A DNA stretch of 64,000 nt from Nostoc sp. PCC 7524 (lineage in GTDB: Bacteria > Cyanobacteriota > Cyanobacteriia > Cyanobacteriales > Nostocaceae). The notes under the pieces were generated by a model, which was not told the DNA's origin, searched no databases, and worked only from the letters and a program-made list of their open reading frames with translations. The position numbers and the translations under genes were made by a program. The first letter of the stretch is position 1. Every line of letters starts with the position of its first letter. Positions 8,653-17,356 of this stretch are shown piece after piece. The stretch lies in the NCBI RefSeq assembly GCF_000316645.1, contig NC_019684.1, forward strand, positions 4,872,001-4,936,000, read 5' to 3'.

Positions 8653-9369
8653 TTACTTAGACCAAGCAGGATGAGCAAATAAAGAAGCAATTACACGCAC
8701 GCCTCGCAATTGATTAGATAGGGGTAAATGACCTTTAGGCGCGCTTAAATCCCAAGTAAATCCATTGGGGTATCTTGTCCAGTTGTTACCATCTTTCCAG
8801 CCAATTTTCGGCCAGAAATTGTCCCAATTTTTACCCAAACTTAACCAAATGTCTCGCTGTACAGAAAAGCCAAACTTACCTTCCGAGTGAACTATCCAGA
8901 GATTATTAATGGTATGTAAGTCTACAGAGGGAAAATTTTCTACATCAGTAAAATACAGCCATTTTCTTTGTAGGGCTGTAGGGCCTGCCAACTCACACAT
9001 TTTTTCGATTGTCATGCGATCAGCAGCTTGGAAGTCTTGAGCAGCGAGTAACTGTTGCAAAGGGTGATAATTAACCCCTGCGTCTGATTTTAGAGGTACA
9101 ATGCCTTCAGGAAAAGAAGTTTTCAAGAATTCTTGGGCTTGAGGTGCATCAGAGTTGTAGAGAACTTGGTAGGCTTTGCCATCAACCCAAGTCGCTGGGC
9201 TGTCACGACGTTGCAATAAAAACTGCATTAACACATCTAATCCCTCATTACCCAAATCAGCTAACTGTGGGATGATCTGTTGTTGAACTTGCATAGACCC
9301 AGCGATTAACTTTTCTCGGAGGGAGTCGATGTTATTAGCAGTGCCTGATAATATCATTGGGTCTGTCAT
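8653..9369 (-). CDS. gun4: Tetrapyrrole-binding regulator GUN4
   Basis: 238 aa, the usual size of cyanobacterial GUN4. The N-terminal helical bundle (about 1-85) is followed by the GUN4 core (about 95-235): YHPLQQLLAAQDFQAADRMT, CELAGPTALQRKWLYFTDVE, FPSVDLHTINNLW, GKFGFSVQRDIW, FTWDLSAPKGHLPLSNQLRG. The protein binds protoporphyrin IX and Mg-protoporphyrin and stimulates magnesium chelatase (ChlH/ChlD/ChlI), steering tetrapyrroles into chlorophyll. The start ATG at 9367-9369 fits family alignments. Chelatase genes are not nearby. The upstream region 9418-9443 contains an imperfect CTATCGATG/CATTGATAG inverted repeat of unknown meaning. Confidence 0.95.
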   Translation of the reverse strand: MTDPMILSGTANNIDSLREKLIAGSMQVQQQIIPQLADLGNEGLDVLMQFLLQRRDSPATWVDGKAYQVLYNSDAPQAQEFLKTSFPEGIVPLKSDAGVNYHPLQQLLAAQDFQAADRMTIEKMCELAGPTALQRKWLYFTDVENFPSVDLHTINNLWIVHSEGKFGFSVQRDIWLSLGKNWDNFWPKIGWKDGNNWTRYPNGFTWDLSAPKGHLPLSNQLRGVRVIASLFAHPAWSK

Positions 9370-9730
9370 GCCATTACTCGTGTTAGCGGTCAGTGAAAAA
9401 GCAGTGGGCTATCAACCTCTATCGATGACAAAGCATTGATAGCGAAAAGTAGTTTACTATTTTTGATCGTACAGAATTGCGGCAGTTCGCTGAATCCTAT
9501 ACTGAAAAATCCCCAAATGCTGTAAAAGAGGAATAGGGGGAAAATCTGCACATCAATCAGGGGATGAGAGCCTAGGAAGAATGTAGGGAAGTGGGAGGAG
9601 ACAAGAAAGACAGGGAAGAAGCCTTCCTGAATTCCCCAATCCCCAATCCCCAATATCTACAGTAAAATTTGCAAGCCAAGACAAGAAGAATCTTCTCGCT
9701 GGCGGCGTATCTTTGTGGAGTGTGTGAAGT
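9370..9730. other. Spacer between divergent gun4 and icd
   Basis: It must hold the divergent promoters of gun4 and icd. An imperfect inverted repeat lies at 9418-9443, and CCCCAAT repeats (three copies) at 9633-9654. I looked for an NtcA site (GTA-N8-TAC), because icd is an NtcA target in other cyanobacteria, and did not find a convincing one. The minus-strand open frames here are repeat-driven and not genes. Confidence 0.6.
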
Positions 9731-11152
9731 ATGTACGACAAGATTAACCCCCCAACAACAGGCGCAAAAATTACCTTCAAAAATGGTGAACCTGTTGTAC
9801 CAGACAATCCCATTATCCCTTTTATTCGGGGCGATGGAACTGGTATTGATATTTGGCCAGCTACGCAAAAAGTGCTAGATGCGGCGGTAGCTAAAGCATA
9901 TCAGGGCAAACGTCAAATCAGTTGGTTTAAAGTTTACGCTGGTGATGAAGCCTGTGATTTATACGGTACTTATCAGTATTTACCGCAGGATACTTTGACG
10001 GCTATTAAAGAGTATGGTGTTGCGATTAAAGGCCCTTTGACTACTCCTGTGGGCGGTGGTATCCGGTCTTTAAACGTGGCACTCAGACAAATTTTTGACC
10101 TATATGCCTGCGTGCGTCCTTGCCGTTATTATGCGGGTACGCCATCACCCCACAAAAATCCCGAAAAGCTTGATGTGATTGTTTATCGGGAAAATACAGA
10201 GGATATTTATTTGGGGATTGAGTGGAAGCAAGGTAGTGAAATAGGCGATCGCCTCATCTCCATCCTCAACAAAGAACTCATCCCCGCCACCCCAGAACAC
10301 GGTAAAAAGCAAATCCCCCTCGATGCTGGTATCGGGATTAAACCCATCAGTAAAACCGGTTCACAGCGTCTTGTGCGTCGTGCCATCAAACACGCCTTGT
10401 TATTACCTAAAAACAAGCAACAGGTAACGCTGGTGCATAAGGGTAACATCATGAAGTACACCGAAGGCGCATTTCGTGATTGGGGTTACGAACTAGCCAC
10501 CACCGAATTTCGTCAAGAGTGCGTTACTGAACGGGAATCTTGGATTTTAAGCAACAAAGAAAAAAATCCCAATATTTCCTTAGAAGAAAACGCCCGTTTG
10601 ATTGATCCTGGTTTTGATGCTCTTACCCAAGAGAAGAAAACCCAAATTGTCAAGGAAGTGGAAACAGTTCTTAATGCTATTTGGTCAAGCCACGGTAACG
10701 GTAAGTGGAAAGAGAAAATCATGGTCAATGACCGGATTGCTGATAGTATCTTCCAACAAATCCAAACCAGACCAGATGAGTATTCGATTCTGGCGACAAT
10801 GAACTTAAACGGTGATTACTTGTCTGATGCGGCTGCTGCTATTGTTGGTGGCTTGGGTATGGGGCCTGGCGCAAATATTGGTGACGCTTGCGCCATTTTT
10901 GAAGCTACCCACGGCACAGCACCCAAACACGCCGGTTTAGACAGAATTAACCCCGGTTCGGTGATTTTGTCTGGGGTGATGATGTTTGAGTATATGGGTT
11001 GGCAAGAAGCCGCAGACCTCATTAAGAAGGGTTTAGGAGATGCGATCGCTAATGGTCAAGTTACCTACGACTTAGCACGGTTACTTGAACCAGCTGTAGA
11101 ACCACTCAAATGTTCTGAATTTGCCGACGCAATTATCAAACATTTTGGTTGA
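9731..11152 (+). CDS. icd: NADP-dependent isocitrate dehydrogenase
   Basis: 473 aa. Family marks are [18 protein letters not shown] near the N-terminus, [53 protein letters not shown], and the C-terminal [24 protein letters not shown] site. It oxidatively decarboxylates isocitrate to 2-oxoglutarate, the carbon skeleton for ammonium assimilation and the nitrogen-status signal in cyanobacteria. It is longer than E. coli Icd (416 aa) because of the cyanobacterial insertion around residues 260-330 ([20 protein letters not shown]...). The ATG at 9731 is preceded by GTGTGTGAAGT with no strong Shine-Dalgarno sequence. Confidence 0.97.
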   Translation: MYDKINPPTTGAKITFKNGEPVVPDNPIIPFIRGDGTGIDIWPATQKVLDAAVAKAYQGKRQISWFKVYAGDEACDLYGTYQYLPQDTLTAIKEYGVAIKGPLTTPVGGGIRSLNVALRQIFDLYACVRPCRYYAGTPSPHKNPEKLDVIVYRENTEDIYLGIEWKQGSEIGDRLISILNKELIPATPEHGKKQIPLDAGIGIKPISKTGSQRLVRRAIKHALLLPKNKQQVTLVHKGNIMKYTEGAFRDWGYELATTEFRQECVTERESWILSNKEKNPNISLEENARLIDPGFDALTQEKKTQIVKEVETVLNAIWSSHGNGKWKEKIMVNDRIADSIFQQIQTRPDEYSILATMNLNGDYLSDAAAAIVGGLGMGPGANIGDACAIFEATHGTAPKHAGLDRINPGSVILSGVMMFEYMGWQEAADLIKKGLGDAIANGQVTYDLARLLEPAVEPLKCSEFADAIIKHFG

Positions 11153-11597
11153 AAAGAAGGCAGAAGGCAGAAGGCAGTCCCCATGAAGCAAGTTTCACAG
11201 TCAAACATGAAAGATGTCTTTCTCCCCCTGCCTCCCCTGCTACCCCTGCTCCCCCTGCTCTTTCAAGTCAGGAGGCAGGAGGCAGAAGGAAAGAATTTGG
11301 TGGGGGATTCAGACCCCCACCAAATAAGTACCACTGAATCATTCGCGCAGCGTCTCGTAGAGAAGATTTCAGTGGGGGACTCAAACCCTTGCTCCCTTCC
11401 GGTCGCCAGAAGGCTTGTGCATCAGACAGAAGATAAACATAAAAGCCTTCTGCCCTCTGCCTCCTGCCTTTCTTGTTAATTTCAGTTAATTATTAGGATG
11501 GGGTTTCCCCGTCCTAAGTAATTCAAAATTCAAAATTAGATATACAACCTAGAGATAAATTATCATTAAAGTATACTTTTCATGAGTATAAAAAATC
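11153..11597. repeat. Repeat-filled spacer with two hairpin elements
   Basis: GGCAGAA heptamers follow the icd stop (about 11157-11178). A perfect 10-bp stem TTGGTGGGGG/CCCCCACCAA with a 7-nt loop lies at 11297-11323 and may serve as the icd terminator. Next come a TCGCGCAGCGTCTCGTAGAG iterated palindrome (11343-11362) and a CAGTGGGGGACTCAAACCC segment (11369-11387). AATTCAAAATTCAAAATTAG follows at 11521-11540. No gene is supported here. Confidence 0.75.
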
Positions 11598-12146
11598 ATG
11601 GTTATCACTCCCGTTAAAGAAAATGTCACCACAGATTATTCTCTAGAAGATTGGCTGCAAAGTCCCCCAGAAGGTACAGAATGGGTGAATGGGGAATTAC
11701 TGGAGAAAGATGAAGTGACATTAAAACACAGTCGCATACAGGCAAAAATAGCTACTTATTGGAGAAATTATAAAGATGTTAGTGGACAAGGTGGTGAAGT
11801 GTATACAGAAGTACCCTGTCTTACGAATAAACAAGGTCGTCGTCCCGATGTGGCTTATCTCACCCCAGAACTGATGCAGCAGTTGGGTGAACCTGCGGTT
11901 TTACCCCAAAGTTTTCCTTTGATAGCTGAAATTATTTCCCCTACAGATTTGGCTGAAGATATGATTGCTAAATCTCAAGAATATTTGCAATCTGGTAGTG
12001 AAGAAGTTTGGTTAGTTTTTCCTGAAAATTACTGGATTATTGTAATTACTAAAAATCAGCGCCTTGTCTTTATATCTGGTGAAGTAGTGAAAACTCAAAC
12101 TGTACTTGCAGGTTTTAATGTTGCAGTAGATGAATTATTAAATTAA
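11598..12146 (+). CDS. Uma2-family PD-(D/E)XK nuclease-like protein
   Basis: 182 aa, a DUF820/Uma2 protein. The family hallmarks are EWVNGELLEKDEV near residues 28-40, GRRPDVAYLTPE near 95-106 with the catalytic Asp, and LIAEIISPTD with the Glu of the D-ExK-like site near 118-127. LQSGSEEVWLVFPE follows. Such proteins occur in many paralogs in Nostocales; their DNA target and role are unsettled (putative restriction endonuclease fold). A second paralog starts 34 bp downstream on the same strand, so the two are probably one unit. The ATG at 11598 is preceded by AT-rich sequence without a clear Shine-Dalgarno. Confidence 0.88.
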   Translation: MVITPVKENVTTDYSLEDWLQSPPEGTEWVNGELLEKDEVTLKHSRIQAKIATYWRNYKDVSGQGGEVYTEVPCLTNKQGRRPDVAYLTPELMQQLGEPAVLPQSFPLIAEIISPTDLAEDMIAKSQEYLQSGSEEVWLVFPENYWIIVITKNQRLVFISGEVVKTQTVLAGFNVAVDELLN

Positions 12147-12180
12147 CGCTGAAAAAACCATGATTAACTAGGTTATTGAT

Positions 12181-12756
12181 ATGGTTATTAGTCCTTTCAA
12201 ATTAAAACTAGATACTGTTCATTTCACCGACGAACAGTTTTATCAGTTATGTCAAAATAACCAGGAATTAAAATTTGAACGCACATCTACCGGAGAATTA
12301 ATTATTATGCCACCTGTAGGGGGAGAAAGTGGCAATCGCGAGGCAGATTTAATTATTGATTTGGGCATTTGGAATCGACAAACGGGACTCGGTTATACTT
12401 TTAGTTCTTCTACTATATTTAAATTACCCAATGGGGGCGATCGCTCTCCTGATGTGGCGTGGATAAAGCGTGAACGATGGGAAGCATTAACTCTCGAACA
12501 AAGACGTAAATTTCCCCCCATTGCGCCGGATTTTGTGATTGAGTTAAGGTCAGCAACCGATGATTTAGAAACCCTACACCAGAAAATGCAGGAATATATG
12601 GACGCAGGGGTAAAACTGGGATGGTTGATTAATCCTCAACAGCAGCAAGTTGAGATTTATCGCCTAGGAAAAGATGTAGAAGTGCAGAATTTACCTACAG
12701 AATTACTAGGTGAAGATGTCTTGCCAGAATTTAGCTTGAGTCTAGGTTTGTATTAA
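12181..12756 (+). CDS. Uma2-family PD-(D/E)XK nuclease-like protein (second copy)
   Basis: 191 aa. It has the typical Uma2 order: QFYQLCQNNQELKFERTSTGELIIMPPVGGES at about 20-50, GGDRSPDVAWIKRERW at about 85-100, PDFVIELRSATDD at about 118-130, and GVKLGWLINPQQQQVEIYR. The putative active-site residues (D in SPDVAW, E in FVIEL) are present. It belongs to a different Uma2 subgroup from its upstream neighbour (FERTSTGELIIMPP type), so this is a side-by-side pair rather than a recent tandem duplication. Function unknown beyond the nuclease-fold assignment. Confidence 0.88.
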   Translation: MVISPFKLKLDTVHFTDEQFYQLCQNNQELKFERTSTGELIIMPPVGGESGNREADLIIDLGIWNRQTGLGYTFSSSTIFKLPNGGDRSPDVAWIKRERWEALTLEQRRKFPPIAPDFVIELRSATDDLETLHQKMQEYMDAGVKLGWLINPQQQQVEIYRLGKDVEVQNLPTELLGEDVLPEFSLSLGLY

Positions 12757-12914
12757 GATTATTCCCCACTCCCTGCTGACTTTTAATAAAGAAGCATCCC
12801 AAAGATTTTATGTTTAAACGCAGAGGAGCGCAGAGGTTCACGCAAAGTTACACAGAGGCTTAATGAGAGCTATTTGTTTAGCATTTCAAACAATTGGGAT
12901 ACTTGCCTTGCTTC

Positions 12915-13652
12915 TTAAAGTGGCTTTTGAGTTGGTACACCGACAACACGGGGAAATTTAGCAGGTGTGGTTGCTATCTTTCGCAAATATAAACAGTGGC
13001 GAATGCTATTACTGAGGGGAGTAACGAACTGTTCAATAGATTCAATTTCACCGCCTAACTGCTGAACCGCATTTTGCAAAGCTATAGTTTCTTCTTCTGT
13101 CCAAGTACCGCGATAAATTACGGCTAAACCGCCTGGTTTGATTAAAGGTAAGGTATATTCAGCGCAGACTGAGGCATTACCAACGGCACGAATTAACGCT
13201 ATATCATGCTTTTCTCGGTGCTGTTGTTGCTGACCAATTTCTTCGGCTCTAGCAACCACAGTTGTAGCATTATTAAGTGACAATTCACTCAAGATTTTGT
13301 CGATAAAAGTAATCTTTTTCCGGGTTGAATCTACAAGTGTAACTTTAGAACTAGGTGCAACGATTGCCACAGGTACACCTGGAAAACCTGCACCTGTACC
13401 AATATCAATCACAGATGCACCCGCTTCGAGGGAGGAGATAAATTTTTGCTGTGGTGCAATTCCCCGCAAAGAATCCCAAAGGTGTTTTTCCCAAAATTCT
13501 TGAGGTTCGGTAATGCGAGTTAAATTTAACTGACGATTCCCTTCTAAAATTAATTCATAAAGCTGCTGAAATCGCGCCTGCTGTGCGTCATTAGGTTGCC
13601 AATTGAGAGTTTGCTGCCAAATTTTTGCTATTTCTGGTAATGAGTTAGTCAT
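12915..13652 (-). CDS. rsmG: 16S rRNA (guanine-527-N7)-methyltransferase RsmG
   Basis: 245 aa, the usual length. RsmG/GidB signatures are the N-terminal LNLTRITEPQEFWEKHLWDSL, the SAM-binding loop IDIGTGAGFPG at 82-92, TLVDSTRKKITFIDKI and the late ALIRAVG segment. It methylates N7 of G527 in 16S rRNA, in the 530 loop. The start ATG at 13650-13652 gives the expected N-terminus. The DUF697-like gene lies upstream (13797-14954) on the same strand, with a 144-bp gap that contains a TATACTCT/AGAGTATA inverted repeat (13686-13720), possibly the terminator of that gene. Confidence 0.95.
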   Translation of the reverse strand: MTNSLPEIAKIWQQTLNWQPNDAQQARFQQLYELILEGNRQLNLTRITEPQEFWEKHLWDSLRGIAPQQKFISSLEAGASVIDIGTGAGFPGVPVAIVAPSSKVTLVDSTRKKITFIDKILSELSLNNATTVVARAEEIGQQQQHREKHDIALIRAVGNASVCAEYTLPLIKPGGLAVIYRGTWTEEETIALQNAVQQLGGEIESIEQFVTPLSNSIRHCLYLRKIATTPAKFPRVVGVPTQKPL

Positions 13653-13796
13653 TAGTGATTAGTCAATAGTCGGTAGAGACGCGATTATACTCTTACAAGA
13701 AGACGCTTTAAGAGAGTATAAGTGTCTGTGCAGTCATGTTTGTCAGAAGAGAGTTTTACTAATTGACAGAGCTAGAGCGATCGCTAGCAGAAAATA

Positions 13797-14954
13797 CTAT
13801 AGAATCATTGTTGACTCAACATCAATATCGAATTTGTTCGCGATCGCAGTGATAATTTCTTGCTCTACTGGTGTAGTCTGATTGTCTAGTTGGGCGATTC
13901 TTCGGCACTGTGCTAGTAAGGGTACGGCAAAATCACGGTTTAGTTGATTGAGTAGCTGATCTAGGGGTTGGGGTGATTTGATATTATTAGCGATCGCTGA
14001 TAAGGAAGTGGGGCTGAGATTAGCGCCTTGTAGTTGGGGTAAGATTTGTTGCCAAGTTTTTTCCGGGTGACTGGCGAGAATCATGTGGACTAATATTTGA
14101 TCCATTACTGCTTGTTGAGCGATCGCAGTTTCTAAATATTGTTCGCTTTCTGCTTTTAAGTTTACCAGTGTTTGTGGTGATTCTAGGGACACTGATTCAT
14201 CTAGTTTGGCTTCATAAAAGCGACAAGCGGCATATCCTAAAGAATAACTCATGGTGGCATTGGCACTAGCTGCGATCGCTGCACCCGCAAAGGGGACATT
14301 TCGCAACCAAACTAATCCTGCGGCTTTGAGAAGACGATTCCCACCTAAACCCAAGCCAAAAATTGTTAATAGTTCCCCTTTACGTGCTGGATCTTGTAAA
14401 TCTAGCCCATAAGCAGCTGCAATTTGATACAGCATTTCTGTCTGCAATTTCATAGTTGCTGCCAAGTCTACTGCTAACAAAGCAACTGCCACTCCCGGCA
14501 AAATACTACTGGCTAAACCAATTCCACCAGCCTTAGTGGCTTTTTCCATCATGATGCGGTGGGCAATTTCCCTTGGGGATTCTTGGGGGTATTTCTGCTT
14601 GAGTTTGTTGGCAGCAATTTTAGCTTGTTCTAAATCAACATTTTCGCTAGCACCGATGAGCCAGTTGAGGTTTAAAAAGCCTGATATTCTTCTAATCAGC
14701 CAATTTTTATTAATATGATTAATGACTTTACCTGTGATTTGAGTTGCTTGTTCAAAGAGATTATGTGTAGTTTTTGCTGTTGTTGTTCCTAATTCAAATG
14801 CAGTTTTTATAGCTGCTTTACCAGTATTAGTAGCAGTTTCAGCCAAATTATCTATGACAGATGGTTGATTTTTATCTGCTTCGGGTTTTTGATTTGTATG
14901 GGAATCAACTGATTGTTTGATATTTGTGTTTTTTAGTGGCGATTTTTCTGACAT
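13797..14954 (-). CDS. DUF697/EcsC-like membrane-associated protein
   Basis: 385 aa from the ATG at 14952-14954; an in-frame TTG at 14963 is the alternative. The N-terminal ~90 residues are polar and repetitive (NLAETATNTGKAAIKTAFEL, TTTAKTTHNLFEQAT), amphipathic-helix like. Residues ~130-260 hold two glycine/alanine-rich hydrophobic hairpins (GGIGLASSILPGVAVALLAVDLAATMKLQTEMLYQIA and GLGLGGNRLLKAAGLVWLRNVPFAGAAIAASANATMSYSLGYAACRFYEAK), the pattern of EcsC/DUF697 proteins. The C-terminal part is a helical domain resembling TerB-like modules. Function not established; probably peripheral or membrane-hairpin located. Family assignment is from memory of the motif and is moderately secure. Confidence 0.6.
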   Translation of the reverse strand: MSEKSPLKNTNIKQSVDSHTNQKPEADKNQPSVIDNLAETATNTGKAAIKTAFELGTTTAKTTHNLFEQATQITGKVINHINKNWLIRRISGFLNLNWLIGASENVDLEQAKIAANKLKQKYPQESPREIAHRIMMEKATKAGGIGLASSILPGVAVALLAVDLAATMKLQTEMLYQIAAAYGLDLQDPARKGELLTIFGLGLGGNRLLKAAGLVWLRNVPFAGAAIAASANATMSYSLGYAACRFYEAKLDESVSLESPQTLVNLKAESEQYLETAIAQQAVMDQILVHMILASHPEKTWQQILPQLQGANLSPTSLSAIANNIKSPQPLDQLLNQLNRDFAVPLLAQCRRIAQLDNQTTPVEQEIITAIANKFDIDVESTMIL

Positions 14955-15095
14955 CTTTAACAATTATCCTCATTACAGCCTCTCTATTTAGGTTGTAATG
15001 AAAAATTACCCCAGTTGACATCTCCCAACCAGTGCAAATGATTGTTGCATAGGATGGAAAATTACCGCAGGTTTCACTCTCAGGTTGAATTTCAA

Positions 15096-15935
15096 TTAAG
15101 GTATATTCAACTGATGAAGTTTATGGTATTTCTCCTCTAAGAAGTGATGAGCCTGAAGAATTTCGTAGAGGTTAACATCTTGCTCTAGTAAGCAAGCGTG
15201 TCCACATTCAGGTAGAATAACCGTTTTACTATTGGGTATGATATTCGCTATACGTTTGACTTCACTGACTGAAGGTAACAGGCGATCGCTACCACCCGCA
15301 ATTAACAATACTGCTTGCTCCAGAGAACGTAGCTTTTCTTCATCAATTTGAAACTCTCTCAACAGAGATAGTCGCCAATTCACTGTTTCTGGTGGTACAG
15401 AACGCATAGTTTTCAGTAATTCATATCTAATACTCCGGGAAATCCGGGGTAAAGATGCTAAAAATGGTAACAACCCCAGTGCGCCAACATCATAAACACA
15501 TTCTGGAACTAAATTTACCAGTTGGGATGTCCAAGCTAACCAAGGACGTAGCCCAAAAGCTGACGCTGGGTTAATTAAAATAATGCGTTTAAACAATTGT
15601 GGTGATTCAATGGCTACTTTCATCGCCAAGCAACCGCCAAAGGACTCACCACACAGGTAAACTGCTCTCTGGGAACTTTTTTCTAATTCCGCGTGAATTA
15701 AATCCAAAACGTTATTTGTGAGGATGTCCCAACTCGTCAAGTCCTGCCGTGGTATTGCTAAACAACGGACATCAAAGCCAACTTCTAACCCTGTAGTTTG
15801 CGATCGCAATAGTTGACCAGTCCCATCCATCCCCGGCAAATATACAAACAAGGGATATTCTAGTTTAACTCTTCTAGGAGTCAGGAAACACGGCTTTAGT
15901 TCAACTTCTGGCATTATGGCAACATTTAACGTCAA
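15096..15935 (-). CDS. Alpha/beta hydrolase
   Basis: 279 aa. The fold starts at YPLFVYLPGMDGTGQLLRSQ (oxyanion region), with the nucleophile elbow GESFGG (S98), the acid in AGGSDRLLPS and the histidine in PECGHACLLEQD. This layout, and GMDGTG in particular, recalls the hydrolase half of plant phytyl ester synthases, which is followed there by a DGAT-like acyltransferase. Here a separate acyltransferase gene lies 316 bp upstream on the same strand. Substrate unknown; a lipid or phytyl-ester role is inference. The ATG at 15933-15935 begins MTLNVAIMPEVELKPC; a start at the internal Met8 is also possible. Confidence 0.82.
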   Translation of the reverse strand: MTLNVAIMPEVELKPCFLTPRRVKLEYPLFVYLPGMDGTGQLLRSQTTGLEVGFDVRCLAIPRQDLTSWDILTNNVLDLIHAELEKSSQRAVYLCGESFGGCLAMKVAIESPQLFKRIILINPASAFGLRPWLAWTSQLVNLVPECVYDVGALGLLPFLASLPRISRSIRYELLKTMRSVPPETVNWRLSLLREFQIDEEKLRSLEQAVLLIAGGSDRLLPSVSEVKRIANIIPNSKTVILPECGHACLLEQDVNLYEILQAHHFLEEKYHKLHQLNIP

Positions 15936-16251
15936 TTTCCTAGTTTGATCGGCTTAAACCTATAACAATCCAATACTTTGTAGAGCTAGGATCAACGAGG
16001 GTTACAGCTCGATAGTCAAAGTTAAATTCCTGATCAAATCATAGCTTTAAATGTAACAACTACTTTAGATATAGTTAAATTGGTTAATAATTACTTAACT
16101 TTAATTCAATTTAACAATATATTAGCCTGCTTATGAGGTCAAAAGCATCACCAAAGTTACCAAACTATCAACAGCAATTTATTGAGCATTATCCCTAGAG
16201 ATGAGTCTAGGAATTGCATAGGATATTTCTATTCTTGTTACTTCTGTCAAT
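15936..16251. other. Spacer between the acyltransferase and hydrolase genes
   Basis: AT-rich (long A/T runs around 16060-16130), with no gene, hairpin or repeat that I can support. It presumably holds the promoter of the hydrolase gene. Confidence 0.55.
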
Positions 16252-16977
16252 TTAATAACACCCTTGAATTAATAAATTAGCGATTTCACTGTGACAATAT
16301 GTAGTTAGTTCAGCCACAACATTTTTCGCCTGTTTGCCGTAATATTGATGTTGATGTTGGGGTGTAATCCAATAAGGGCGACCAATTAACACCGCCACCC
16401 GATGATAAATTACCAGGGGATGCCAACCAGACTGATTAAATAACGGTTCGGAAGGATCAAATAGACTTAACAATCTTAAGGGAAAAGCAGCAGTGTTAGC
16501 CTCTTCTAAGGAAGCGATCGCAATTGGTAAAACTGCTAAATCTGGTACGCCAGAACGTAATGCCAAATGAGCAAAACCCCGATGAAATTCGCCCAAATAA
16601 TCGGGTTTGGTGTACTTGATCATCGGATTAGCACCTTCTGGAAACACTCCCACCATCTGTTTTCTTTGTAATAGTTGCTGGGACTGGACAAAAAAGCTTT
16701 GTTGGCGGTGTTGGTTCTCTTCTAAAGGAAAGCAGCCCAATTGTCCTGTGACAATCTCCCGCAGGATTGGTACTTGCCCCATGTAATGATGGCAAGCAAA
16801 GCGAATTGGACTGGCTACAGCTGCCATTAAAATCAGGGCATCCATAAAACTGCGGTGATTGCTCACTATTAACAAACTGGCATCTTGAGGAATGCGATCC
16901 TCGTAATATCGAAACATTCTTGTTGAGAGTGCTGTTAAAAATGAGCGAGAAATATCTAGGGGGCTATTAAGACTCAT
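16252..16977 (-). CDS. PlsC-type lysophospholipid/glycerolipid acyltransferase
   Basis: 241 aa. The acyltransferase motif NHRSFMD at 40-46 gives the HX4D catalytic pair (H41, D46), and VFPEG at 111-115 is the acyl-acceptor binding motif. LAVLPIAI gives the usual fourth block. There is no strong transmembrane helix, so it is probably a peripheral membrane enzyme. It would transfer an acyl group to a glycerol(phospho)lipid or related alcohol at the membrane. It could be the 1-acylglycerol-3-phosphate step, but the divergence from core PlsC and the alpha/beta hydrolase downstream also fit a more specialised ester-lipid pathway. Start at the ATG at 16975-16977. Confidence 0.85.
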   Translation of the reverse strand: MSLNSPLDISRSFLTALSTRMFRYYEDRIPQDASLLIVSNHRSFMDALILMAAVASPIRFACHHYMGQVPILREIVTGQLGCFPLEENQHRQQSFFVQSQQLLQRKQMVGVFPEGANPMIKYTKPDYLGEFHRGFAHLALRSGVPDLAVLPIAIASLEEANTAAFPLRLLSLFDPSEPLFNQSGWHPLVIYHRVAVLIGRPYWITPQHQHQYYGKQAKNVVAELTTYCHSEIANLLIQGCY

Positions 16978-17356
16978 AATTCATGAATGTATTTTTTTCA
17001 GAAAATATCGCAGTTTATCTTGACTTAATTTTTACATTTCTTCACCAACGCCATGACCGTCTTAAGGTAGAAATGTTTTATCGACAGAAACCGCCCAAAG
17101 TCTGGGATTTAGGGCTTTCTATATCGTGCCATCTCAAGATGTAATCAGAAGCATTGACTATGATTTTTAGAAGTTAATTACGTCTTTCCGGTAAAAAATA
17201 GTTGGTTTTATAAACATCACAAAATAATTCTTTACCTGGGAAATTTGCTAATATTAAGTTGGAGTTTGAAAAAAAAGATAGGAATGTTATATAATTGCGT
17301 GGTTTTGCTTAACAAGTAAGATATAAAACGTTTTAATAATTTGATTTTTATTTTGC
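16978..17356. other. Divergent spacer between acyltransferase and metG
   Basis: It contains the metG promoter candidate (17266-17295). A 53-codon frame from 16983 (MNVFFSENIAVYLDLIF...) lacks a recognisable family and is not called. No repeat of note. Confidence 0.55.
17266..17295 (+). promoter_or_regulatory. Sigma-70-type promoter candidate for metG
   Basis: TTGAAA at 17266-17271 and a perfect TATAAT at 17290-17295 are separated by 18 bp. This predicts a start site near 17302 and a 5' leader of about 55 nt before the metG ATG. Confidence 0.55.

Noticed and set aside
9560..9730. NtcA binding site upstream of icd
   Set aside because: No convincing GTA-N8-TAC; only partial matches.
9390..9868. 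Minus-strand open frames between gun4 and icd
   Set aside because: Rich in F, S and L from CCCCAAT/GGAATT repeat DNA and overlapping the icd start; no family features.
11369..11400. tRNA T-arm-like GGGTTTGAGTCCCCC on the minus strand
   Set aside because: No acceptor, D or anticodon arms could be built around it; it lies in a hairpin repeat.
16983..17144. 53-codon frame before metG (MNVFFSENIAVYL...)
   Set aside because: No start context, family or conservation evidence; left uncalled.
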